Both the position numbers and the translations under genes were made by a program. Below the pieces are notes generated by a model that was not told the origin of the DNA, did no database searches, and worked only from the letters and a program-made list of their open reading frames with translations. Source: Cenococcum geophilum 1.58 (taxonomy: Eukaryota; Ascomycota; Dothideomycetes; Gloniales; Gloniaceae). Taken from it: a DNA stretch of 64,000 nucleotides. This document shows, piece after piece, positions 49,671 to 60,192 of this stretch. The stretch lies in NCBI GenBank assembly GCA_001692895.1, contig KV748216.1, positions 744,001 to 808,000 on the forward strand, in the 5' to 3' direction. The first letter of the stretch is position 1; every line of letters begins with the position of its first letter.

Positions 49671-52600
49671 CTATGTTGCGTTAATACTAATACCCTTAAA
49701 ATAGTAAACGAACTTAAATCCGCCACGTTAACTATTATGGCCCTAGTTAGGGAATAAATGACTATAATGCAATAGTCCTTTATGGATGCCTTGGCTTAGT
49801 AACGAACTATACTAGAAGCTTAGTATTAGTAATTAATTAAAGCAATATATAAAGAACTCTATAACGCCAAAGTACTTGCGCTAGAGACCCTAATAGCAAC
49901 ACCTGTAAACGAAATTAAAATAACTGTATATAAACCTAACCCATTAAACATAAACCCCAAATTAGTAATAGCAGCTTAACCTATACCTATAACGAACCCA
50001 GTACCTATCGCGAAATCTAAAAAGCTCCCTAGCCCTTTAATATTTAATAGAAATTAAAATAACCTACGTCCCTTTATAACTAAGCTCTGTCTTAAACTTT
50101 TAATAAACTATAACTAATACCCTACTAAAGCTAGCAAGATTAGCTATGGAATGTCCCATTTAAATAAAGACGCTGCATAAACTATAGACCCATTCTTCTA
50201 TAACGGCACCTTTGTTAATTTCAAAATCTTTATCTCTCTACTAGAATAAATATATAATGACGCCAGTTGTAAATATACAGCTATTACTAAACTTAAAAAC
50301 CTATAATAACGGAACCGAGACTTTACTAGCTTTTTTCGGAATTTTTAGGCCTTATTAGTAAATTAGATTAGAATAAAGCCGCTAGAGTTGCTGTTCTTTA
50401 CTAAGCTATTTTAGATGAAATTAGAGTATAGTTAGTAGGTAGAAAACTGCTAAAGGACTTACCCGAATTTACTATAATATGTTAACGAATTAATAAGGAC
50501 CTTTAATATAATAAATAGACTTTTTCCCTAAAGCCAACTATACCTTACGCTTAAAACTCTATAAAACCGGTATATACCCTAAAGCGCGATCCGTTTCTAA
50601 GACCTAAAAGCCCTATATATAACCCTATGGACCTTAATACCACCTAATTCTATATACCCTTAGGAACTAATAAATAAAGAATACGAGCCGTAAATGGAGA
50701 ATGTTTTAAATGTGGAAAAAAGGGATATATTTAAAGGGATTGCCGAACTTACCCTTTTAAAAAGGTCCGCTATAGCTCCTCTTAGTCCTTAAGTTGTACT
50801 TATTCTATAAATTATATTTAGTCGCTATAAAGCATCTTACCTTTAGTTAACTTGGAAAACGAATCGTCCTAGGGCTAAGTTGCGCCTTAGGATGAGAAGT
50901 GGAAGAGTATAAGTGTCTAGGCTCTTCTAGCGCTGATATATAATACAACTTCCTTAATATACTTAGCGAAATTTAAATACTTAGAAAATAGAAGGAAGTA
51001 TAAATCCTTATAGACAGCGGAGCTACTAGTATAGGCTTTATTAATATAAACTACGCAAAAACTTAATACTTAAATTTAAAGAAACTTAATAAGCCCTAAG
51101 GCCTATAAGGCTTTAATAGTAAGCCTTTAATATATGGCGAACTAACGCACTACGCTCTTGTAAAGATATAGATGGGCGAATACCTTAAATATATTTCCTT
51201 ATTTATAACACCTTTAAAGCATTATAAGGTAATATTTGGATACGGATAGCTAAAATAATACGACCCTTTAATTAGCTGGGTTAAAGAAACACTGAAATTC
51301 CGTATAACCTACTACTAAAGTTATTACTTAAAATACTACTTGCCCTATAAATATGCACACGACTATTTAAATTTAATATAATATAAATTGCCCTTACTAT
51401 AAACCTTAAACTAACTTAATAAAGTTATAACTGCTAATTGCGGTAAGGAATGTAAAGATAATATATTAAAACCTCTTAAAATTTGCATAATATAAGCTGT
51501 ACCCTTTTATTTGTTAGCAAAAAAACGAGACTATAAGATCTTTACTATAATACTAGAAGATATTAAGAAGGCGTTGGAACTAAAGTAATATATTAACCCC
51601 TAACTTTTTATACCTAAAGAACATTACAATCTAATTAATACGTTTAAGAGATAATTTATAGACTAACTACCCCCATATTAAAATAAGCATGATTTTAAGA
51701 TAGAACTTAAACCTAGTATAACGCTAAAGTTCGGCCCGTTATACGGTATGTCGCGAAAAGAGCTACTTATGATATAATAATACCTCGAAGAGCACCTAAA
51801 GAAAGGATTTATTTGCCCTAGTTAATTACCATTCGCCTTACCTATACTATTTATTAAGAAACCTAAAGGAGGCTTAAGATTCTGTGTTAATTATTAAGCC
51901 CTAAATGCGATTACGATTTAAAACCAATATTTAATTCCTCTGCTTTAAGAAATGCTCGACCGCTTAGTAAAAGTACAATACTTTACGAAGCTCGACATAG
52001 TCGCTGCCTTTAATTAAATCCGTGAGAAGTATACGGCTTTTTATACACAATGGGGACTTTTTAAATACCTAGTAATGCCGTTTAGCATAAAGAATAGTTC
52101 CGGTACGTTTTAGTAATACGTTAATAATACGCTTCGCGAATTCCTTAATATATTTATTACCGCGTATATTAATAATATCTTAATTTATTTGTCTTCGCTT
52201 TCTAAATATTGGAAGTATATCTAAATGGTCCTTAAACGCCTATAAGACGCGGGCTTATAATGCGATATTAAGAAATATAAGTTTTATACGTCCAAAGCCA
52301 CGTACTTAGGCCTAATTATATTCCGTAATGGAATTAAAATGGACCCTAAGAAAATCGCTGCAATTATAAACTAGGAAAGTCCTAGTAGTGTATAAGATAT
52401 CTAAGGATTTTTAGGATTTATAAATTTTTACCGTTAATTTATTAATTACTTCTTAAAAATTGTTTAGCTATTAGTAAACTTAATAAGGAAGAATATAAGA
52501 TTTAAATAAACTACTAAATGCGAATAAGCTTTTAACGACCTAAAATATCGTTTTATAACTACTTTAATTCTCGCCTACTTTAATCCGGACCTTAAATATA

Positions 52601-54737
52601 TTATTAAAACAGACTTGTCTAATTATACACTAAGAGGGGTATTATCGCAGTATAATAAGAACGGCGAGCTGCGCCTAGTAGCCTTTCTCTCCCGGAAACT
52701 TACCCCTATTAAATTAAACTATAAGATATATAATAAGGAACTGCTTATAATTATTAGATACTTTAAATAATGGCGCCTAGAACTTAAAGGATTATTATTT
52801 CTAATACGCGTATTAATGGACTATAAAAACCTGCAGTACTTTTAACTATAAAGCAATTAACGCAGCGCCAAATTTATTAGGCCGAATACCTTTTATAATT
52901 TAACTTTAAGATCACGTATCGACCTAGTAAACTTAACTAGAAGCCTAACTTATTAACATAATAATTATAGGATTTACCTGTAAACGCCTCTAACGAACGG
53001 ATTATAAATTAATTACGAATTCTACTACCCCCTAAATGCTTTAAGAAACTACGCCCTATGTTTCTAGACGTGGAGCTTAATAGGAATAAATTAGAAATCG
53101 ATAAGTGGGATATAGAAGTTAATGAATTAATAGAACACGAATATAAGAACGACCCCTAGATAGTAGATATAATAAAAGCGATTTAAATAGGGAAACGGCA
53201 ATATAAGGATATTATACTCGCTAAATGCGAAATCCGTAATAATCGGTTATACTATTAATAGAAGATGGTAGTCCTAAATTCCGAACCCTTACGATTTAAG
53301 ATACTTAAATTTGTATACAATTTCCCTGTAGTAGGGCATCCTGGCCGTATAAAGACCTATAAGATTATCTAACGAGTATACTACTGGCCTATAATATACG
53401 ACTATATATAAAAATACGTCTAAGTATGCAGAATGTGCGTGTGTGGGAAGACCTCTTATATAAAGAAGTAAGGAGTACTTTAACCGTTGCCAATTCTAAT
53501 ATAAAGATAGTAAGATATCTTAATTAACTTTATAGTTAACCTACCTAACAGTAATAGGTTTATAAATATTATGGTAGTTGTTAACCGTCTTATAAAAATG
53601 CGACATATGATTCCTATGGACTTAATTAATGTAATATTAGTAGCCGAATGTTTTGTTAAGCACGTCTTTAAGCTATATAGACTTTTTAATTTAATAATAT
53701 CCAACTATAAAAGCCAGTTCGTTTTAGACTTCTAGTAAGCCCTATATAAACAATTAAGTATATAAACACGACTCTTAACTACATTTTATCTAGAGATAAA
53801 TAGTTAAACTGAAATTATAAATGCGATTATGGAATAATACCTATAAATATACTACTCCTACCTGTAAGATAACTAGGAGAAATGGCTACCGTTAGCTAAG
53901 TTTACTGCAAATAATACGAGAAACGAATTAATAGGCATAACGCCGTTCTACGTAACCTATGGATAAGACCCTTAACTTAGATTTAAACTATAACCCGAAA
54001 TTAATATAATAGGACCTATAATTAAGAGGATTTAACTAATTAATGTGTATAACTTTATTAATTAAATAAAGTAGTTAACGGAACTATTATAAAGTAAATT
54101 AGCGTACGCTTAAACGGTATAGGAATGGCATGTAAATAAAGGACGAGCTCCCGTATGGGACTTTAAGGAAGGTAATATAGTTTACCTAAATATATAAAAC
54201 CTAAAGACTTAATAACCTTTAAAGAAACTAGACTGGAAGTTTATAGGTCCGTACTAAATTAAAAAGAAACTAAGCTTATACGCTTATAAACTTAAACTGC
54301 TAACTAAGATAAAAATATATCTAACGTTTTACGTAAACTTGCTGTAACCCTTAAAGGGTAAACCTATAACTTATAAAGTACTACCGCTACCTTCTGTAAT
54401 TATTAATAACGGTAATAGTTCTTACTTTATTAACTTAATTAATAATATGCGATGGAAGATATAATCTAAATAATTTAAACTTCTTATTAAATGGGAAGGA
54501 TATAAAATATAAACTTAGGAAACCTATAACTAGATTAAGACCAATGCACCTTCCCTAGTAAAAGAATTCTATAAGGACTATCCTTCACGGCCTACTTTAG
54601 CTAGATGGATATAATATAAAAGTAAATAATTGCCACCTAACACGAATACACGAAATATAATAGTAGGAAGCTTAAAATTAAAAAAGACTTAAAATATGTT
54701 ACGATGTTTATAATACGATCACGTAATATATAAGATG

Positions 54738-54895
54738 TTAAGGAACTTTAACCGCCAGTTAAAGTTGTCTAATTGGTTAGATCTGCCTTGCCAAGACCTA
54801 CTATAAAGATGTTAGTTCTGCTTACCGCCTTAACCGAGCTAATAGCAATTTTCTATCCCGGGGATGGAAAATCCTAATTGGTCTATTTAACGATA
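54738..54895 (+). repeat. A/B palindrome module in Gypsy VII
   Basis: Part A (54738-54790) has arms AACTTTAAC (54744-54752) and GTTAAAGTT (54758-54766), then GTCTAATTGGTTAGAT. Part B (54829-54895) centres on a near-palindrome at 54848-54872 with CCCGGGG in the middle. It lies between the integrase tail and the purine tract. Confidence 0.88.
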
Positions 54896-55005
54896 GAATT
54901 AGTAAAACCTTATACCGCCACCTGACGCGAAAATATAATACGCGATAAGTTATAAGTCTTAACTAAAATTGAATTATTTAGACCTTCGGCTAAAAGGGGG
55001 GGTAC

Positions 55006-55308
55006 TATAATGGGACTAGCCTAGTTATAGTAGGAATGTCTTAGTGAAATACTTAATAGATAAATTCTAACGCTTTAACCAAAATTTGCTAGATCAATTA
55101 AATTACCGAAGTCCGTCGAAGACCGCGTGCGTATGTGCGTACGTATTAACCACCAAGCCCCTAATTATTTAATTATATGATTCTCTTGTTATTCCTTTCT
55201 CTTTTTTACGCAACGTCTTGTTTTTAGCGAGAGCTATATACCCTTAGATTTAGATAGAATTTATATCGTTCCTTTAAATCTTCTCTAAAGTCTCTCCGCG
55301 CCCTTATA
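55006..55308 (+). repeat. 3' LTR of Gypsy VII
   Basis: 303 bp, collinear with 49368-49670. The CpG-rich palindrome is present but decayed here (about 55125-55145). Confidence 0.93.
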
Positions 55309-56755
55309 TCCCTAGTAACTTTCGCCTTAATACACCTTTCTATATCCCTAATGCTTATAGATAAGGGAGAACTAAGCTATAGAGGTTAAGATGCCGATTA
55401 TAGCCCTATAACAATACAAGTGTTAAATTTAGCTTAATTAATTGGCTAGTTTTTATTAGTAACTATTATACGCGAATTAACGGGTTAAGGGATAAGTGTG
55501 GTTTTAATATAAAATGCTCTTAACTAGTTACTATAAACGCTATAAACACTATAATAGATACTACCCTAGCCTAAGTACTAGCGTAAAGAAGCGGATATTT
55601 AAATAACTTTAAATATTAAAGTTTCTATCTCTAATCCTATTACTTTCCTATAATTTATAATTTTAAAGACCTATATATTCCGATAAAGATATTACCGTAA
55701 ACGTTATAACGCACACCTACTACCTTATATTAGAGGATTTCTTTAGAGGTTAGATAATTTACTTACTAAGAGGTAATAATCCGTCTAAGGTAAGGCAAGG
55801 AGAATTATACTTACTATAGCTAGAAAAAAGCTAATAGTTGTACTAAGTATAATTATCCGCAATGCTTTATTTAACTAGATTTGTTTTATTATAACCTAGG
55901 AAGATATCTTATAGTCTAGACGTATACGCCACTCCCACTCTATAATAAGTTGGGCTGTAGTAAATAGAACCTATACTAAGACGCTTCCTAAAGCTGTTAA
56001 GACGCGTACTAAAAGTCGGCTTAATATTAAGAATAATAGCACTATACTAGAAGGCTAGAGTAGGGAAAGGAATAAAATGGCGATAATAAGCTCCTAGTGT
56101 GCTAGATGGGGGCTTTAGTAGTATTACTCGTAGGAGTTCTATAGACTTATAACCTAGTTCCCTATTAGTGGATTTCTTTAATATAGTGGCCTTATAAACC
56201 TAAATAACTAATATAAGCAATAATAGAGACTCTAATAACTAAGTTATTGGCTATAATAAGTCTTAGGGTAGGTAAACTTTTTAGAGCTTCTTATACCGCT
56301 AAATAAAAAGCCTAATAATAAGTTTAGGAAAAATAAAAAGGAGGAGCACCTAAAGTAAAAGATGTTCCTAGAAGTATCTTAGCTTATAATATTAATAAAG
56401 TATAATATGGAATAGTATAAAGTAATAAAAGAACTATATATAGAAATACGTAGCGTAGGCAAACTAATAATCGTATATTTTTGTAACTAAAATAATTAAA
56501 AGTAGTAAAGGGAAAAGGTAACTATATCTTTGGCCTAGTTAACCTACCGCTCTTATATCTATACTAGCGATACTAGAACCTATAGGGAGATAGCCTTAGA
56601 TATCCTATTACAACTTATAGAAGAACTAATATAATATTAGAAATGCTTTTTTAGGGGGTTAAATACTATCTCCTAAAGTAAACAAAGTTAGTATAAGACT
56701 ATAAATATATTAGGGTAGGTAAAACGGGCTAACTTTAGGGAGTAGGGGGAGGCGT
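55309..56755. other. A+T-rich DNA, possible decayed coding stretch at 56390-56745
   Basis: Most of this stretch shows nothing I can name. From about 56390 to 56745 on the plus strand one frame gives a protein-like run (MEWYKVIKELYIEIRSVGKLIIVYF in part, and later YTSDTRTYREIALDILLQLIEEL), interrupted by stops. I do not recognise a family. It could be a decayed host gene or an unknown transposon. The evidence is only amino-acid composition and a long low-stop frame. Confidence 0.25.
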
Positions 56756-56885
56756 TTTATGCGGTGACTACCAAATTCTAAACGTAGTGCACCGCGACTA
56801 CTAAATTATAAACGCCTTCGCACTATAACCGCTAAATTATAGATACCTTTATACCGTAATTACTAAATTATAGATATACTAAAAA
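56756..56885. repeat. Degenerate tandem repeat, about 4 units of 28-34 bp
   Basis: Units contain ACTA(A/C)(C/A)AAATT(A/C)TA(A/G)A followed by a variable CG-containing part. The first units are rich in CpG and the later ones have drifted to A+T. Confidence 0.7.
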
Positions 56886-57720
56886 TTAGAGCCGCCACTT
56901 ACAGTTAACATAGTAATTACCGCCTCTTTTAGCTAAGTATATTTAAATCTAAATCCAAGCTTTAATATAGTTATTATCCCTTAATTAAAGATTAAATAAG
57001 CTAGTAATTACAAATAAGGATTAAAATCTATAAGTAAATATCTAAGTAATATTAAATTATAACTAAATCCGGCGCCTATAATAAAACTCTATAATATCTA
57101 GAAAATACTAGTTAATACCAGTTAGAGATACGGTTGGATAGCTGCTATTAAGTAAAAAAGGTTATATAAAAATAAGCCGCCGCTTTACTCCTAAGTAGTT
57201 AAATTAGAAGAAATAATTTATATTAAAGGTAAGTAATCCCAGAAATAAGGACTGTCTCTCTAAATATATTAGTATATAATGAGTCCCGCTTAACCTCTAA
57301 TCCTTCTTATAAGTTAGGCGTAAGGCTTAAAGGCTAAGTTTAATTAATAGTTGCCTTATACGTATAAGAGCTGTCCGCCTCTTTAGGTACACTATTAGGC
57401 TAATTTATATTTTAAGTATATATATATAAAGTAGACGCAATAATAGATTTAGTGTTTTTTAGTTATTAAGCCTTTATTATACTAATACTCTAAATTAATT
57501 AAATATACTATAAAACTAAAACAAGGTTAATAATATATATATAGCTAGATAATTACAGAATACTAAGCTAATTACTAAAAAATGCTATTTTAAACGGTAA
57601 TAAATAATTCCGCTGTAAATGTTTTCTAGTAGTTGGATATAATATGCTAGGTAGTTATATACCTAGTATATTAGGAAAATAGAAAGTAGTGTATAAATTT
57701 TAGTTTCGCTAAAAGTGTTT
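56886..57720. other. A+T-rich unassigned DNA
   Basis: Looked for reading frames, terminal repeats and tRNA-like folds on both strands; nothing supportable seen. Confidence 0.4.
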
Positions 57721-57726
57721 TTAGGG

Positions 57727-57850
57727 TCTAGGGCTAGCTCTTCGCTATATTAGCTAACTCCCTAGGGCTATATACTAGCTTTCCGCTATATTAGCTAACC
57801 CCCTAGAGCTCTACGCTAGCTTTCTGCTATATTAGCTAGGCCTTAGAGCT
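57727..57850. repeat. 41-bp tandem repeat, 3 units
   Basis: GCTATATTAGCTA recurs at 57744, 57785 and 57826. Units also share GCTAGCTTTC and CCCTAGAGCT blocks. Confidence 0.85.
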
Positions 57851-57907
57851 ATACGCTAGTATTATACTAGCTTATAGCTATAAAATAAATATTATTACTA
57901 TTATTAC

Positions 57908-58101
57908 TGTCGGAATATATGGACAGGAATGTATGGACGGGTTACGTAGTCACGTGTCTCTGATGAGTCACCCTTATGGTGACTCATCAGCCCCCTACTT
58001 AGGCACTGCGATCCTTACGATCCTCTGCTTTCGATACCTATTAGACAAGAATTAATTCAACAGTTAATAGGCCATACAAGTGCACTTGGGTGATACCGAC
58101 A
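57908..58101. mobile_element. Solo LTR, little decayed
   Basis: 194 bp with inverted ends TGTCGG...CCGACA and a perfect duplication ATTAC on both sides (57903-57907 and 58102-58106). No internal region remains, so it is a solo LTR left by recombination. It keeps CpG and balanced base composition, unlike the full elements nearby, and so looks young or spared. The ends suit a Copia LTR. Its strand is not determined. Confidence 0.9.
57960..57990. repeat. Hairpin in the solo LTR
   Basis: Perfect 13-bp arms (CTGATGAGTCACC and its complement) around a 5-base loop. It starts 53 bases into the LTR. Compare the hairpin at 60076-60100. Confidence 0.9.
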
Positions 58102-58138
58102 ATTACGTTTATTGTTATTAAGATATTAAAATCCTAAA

Positions 58139-58192
58139 GGCCTCCTAGTAGGCTCCTAGTAGGCTTCCTAGCAGGCTCCTAGTAGGACTTTA
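58139..58192. repeat. 11-14-bp tandem repeat (CTCCTAGTAGG)
   Basis: Four units of the CTCCTAGTAGG type separated by 0-3 bases. Confidence 0.85.
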
Positions 58193-58379
58193 ATTTTCCT
58201 AGTTATCTCAATTGTCCTAATAGCGGCCTATAGTGCTATTAGGTCCCTAATATATTCCTAGCAGCCTCTACGTGTCTTTATATACCCCTTATATACCTAA
58301 ATACCACTTATTTTTTACCCTTTATTCTATCCTCTCTACCTAGGGAGGCATTATAATGGTAGTTAGTAGAGGACTATGG

Positions 58380-58630
58380 CTAGAACTAGACAACTATTAC
58401 TAAAACTAGATAACTATCGCTAAAACTAGACAACTGTTACTAGAACTAGATAACCGTTGCTAAAACTAGATAACCGTCGCCAGAACTAGATAACTGTTAT
58501 TAGGACGACCGTTATTAGGACTAGACGACTGTTACTAAAACTAAATAACCGTCGCCAGAACTAGATAACTATTATTAAGATAACCGTTATTAGGACTAGA
58601 CGACCGTCGCTAAAACTAAATAATAATCGT
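58380..58630. repeat. 20-bp minisatellite, about 13 units
   Basis: The unit resembles ACTAGATAACCGTTGCTAAA. Two units are shortened to 15 bases (near 58501 and 58580). Unit differences are nearly all transitions. Confidence 0.9.
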
Positions 58631-58734
58631 TTAAATAACTAGTTAGCAACACTACGAATAACTTAATTAATCGATTAAATCGAACTAGAGCCTTAATATT
58701 AACCCGCTACCAAATTAAATTGAATTATATACTA

Positions 58735-59087
58735 TAGATAGATATAAATAGTAGGTATAAATAGGTAGGCATATATAGGTAGGTATAGGTAGGTAGGTAT
58801 AGGTAGGTAGGTATAGGTAGGTAGGTATAGGTAGGTAGGTATAGGTAGGTAGGTAGGTAAATATAGATAGGTAGGTATAGGCAGGTAGGTAGATAGGTAG
58901 GTAGGTAAGTAAATAGGTAGGTAGGTAGATAGGCAGGTAGATAGGTAGGTAAGTAGGTAGGTAGATAGGTAGGTAGGTAGGTAAGTAAGTAGATAGGTAA
59001 GTAGGTAGGTAGGTAGGTAGATAGGTAAGTAGGTAGATAGGTAGGTAAGTAGGTAGGCAGGTAGGTAAATAGGTAGGTAGGCGGGTG
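58735..59087. repeat. Tetranucleotide microsatellite (GTAG)n
   Basis: About 350 bases of GGTA/TAGG repeats with interruptions of AGATA or AAGTA type. The first part has a higher-order period of 12 (GTAGGTATAGGTA). Confidence 0.97.
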
Positions 59088-59090
59088 CTA

Positions 59091-60026
59091 AGCCTAGTTA
59101 GGAAATTAGTATATAGCTAGTATATTGTTAGAAATATCGTTAATTAACGATTTAAAGCCTCTGCAAGAGGCTTCTTACTTATTTTAATTAATTGCTTAAT
59201 ACTCAAATTTTAAATTTTAAATTTTATTCTTATTTTTATATAAATATTGCAGTTATAGTAAAAAGATATATTATAGTTTTTAAAATTAATATTATTAATA
59301 TTGCTAATATTGCTAATGGGGCCTGGGGCTAGCGTAAAGAAGTGTATATAAGTAGATTAGCGGATTTAGCTAAAATGACCCCGAGCTAGCCCTTATTACT
59401 CTCCCATTTTCCTAATATATATAGTATTAAGAACTAAGAGTATATTACTAAATATATAACATATAGGGAGTGCCTTATTATTAGATAAATAAAAGCTTTA
59501 TTAGGGTATAGTTATTTCTTAATTAAATTTTGCTCTTATTTATGTATTTAGTTTTCTAGTTTTCTTAGCATTAGTAAGGCAACCAGCCCTAAATTTAAAT
59601 CACGTTATATAAAGGTTAAGATTTTCTCTAAGTTAAAGATATAAGCTCTCTTACCCTTAAAGTCTATAGATATTAAAAGGAGTAGTTACTAAACCTATCT
59701 AATAAGAACTCTGCTTACTTTATCTTATAGCTTTTGTAAGATTAAGGTATTATAGTCCTTAAAGGTGTACCTAATATTATTCTAAAGTGGCCGTAAATTA
59801 AGGAGAATAAGGTTGTGCTAGTTTTCTTTCCTTTAAGGAAAAAAAGCTCTGCTTACTAATACCTTTAAAGTTTATAAATGCCCTTATTAGTTCTATTAGG
59901 AATAGTAATTTCTATATCTTATACGTTAAAAAACACAACCTTTCTTTATATGCCCTATTTTAGCTTAGATAATCACCGGATTAGAAATAGCTGGCTAATA
60001 ATATTATTATTATTGCTATTGGTTGC
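59091..60026. other. A+T-rich unassigned DNA
   Basis: No recognisable gene. It includes a short hairpin (GCCTCTGCAAGAGGC near 59157-59171), A/T homopolymer-rich stretches (59205-59240) and inverted GGGCTAGC/GCTAGCCC-like words around 59326-59392. A 64-residue open frame at 59878-60072 runs into the following LTR and has no family resemblance. Confidence 0.4.
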
Positions 60027-60192
60027 TGTCGGGAATGAGGCAAGCGGTTATTACGTGTTAACGTGGCCCTAGCGCGGTGAGGAACCTTTAGTTCCTCACC
60101 CCTTTCCTTATTCCTATATAATTAAAAAAAAACAACAATTATTATACTATCTATGAACCGTAGCTACGTGATATCCCCTTGTGAGTCCAACA
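60027..60192 (+). repeat. Probable 5' LTR of the Copia element
   Basis: It starts TGTCGGGAATGAGG and may end CCAACA at 60192. With no partner in the window the right end is uncertain. It is less decayed than the internal region. Confidence 0.55.
60076..60100. repeat. Hairpin in the Copia LTR
   Basis: Perfect 10-bp arms (GGTGAGGAAC and its complement) around a 5-base loop, 49 bases into the LTR. Confidence 0.88.

Larger units (their letters stand above)
49368..55308 (+). mobile_element. Gypsy VII: full-length LTR retrotransposon (fossil)
   Basis: 5941 bp with 303-bp LTRs. The flanking 5-mers CCCCT and TCCCT agree at four of five bases. Parts: gag (about 49730-50640), a well-kept zinc knuckle (FKCGKKGYI near 50708-50735), protease (about 50990-51290), reverse transcriptase (about 51640-52390), RNase H (about 52560-52950), integrase (about 53220-53960) and a C-terminal zone (about 54130-54600). 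The A/B palindrome module follows at 54738-54895, then a G-run at 54996-55002. Frames are broken dozens of times. It lies in unassigned A+T-rich DNA, not in the ABC relic. Confidence 0.94.

Noticed and set aside
53480-53704. 74-codon minus-strand open frame
   Set aside because: It is antisense to the integrase region of Gypsy VII, and the recognisable motifs are on the plus strand.
59878-60072. 64-codon open frame
   Set aside because: It crosses into the Copia LTR, is dominated by A+T-rich leucine/isoleucine codons and has no family resemblance.
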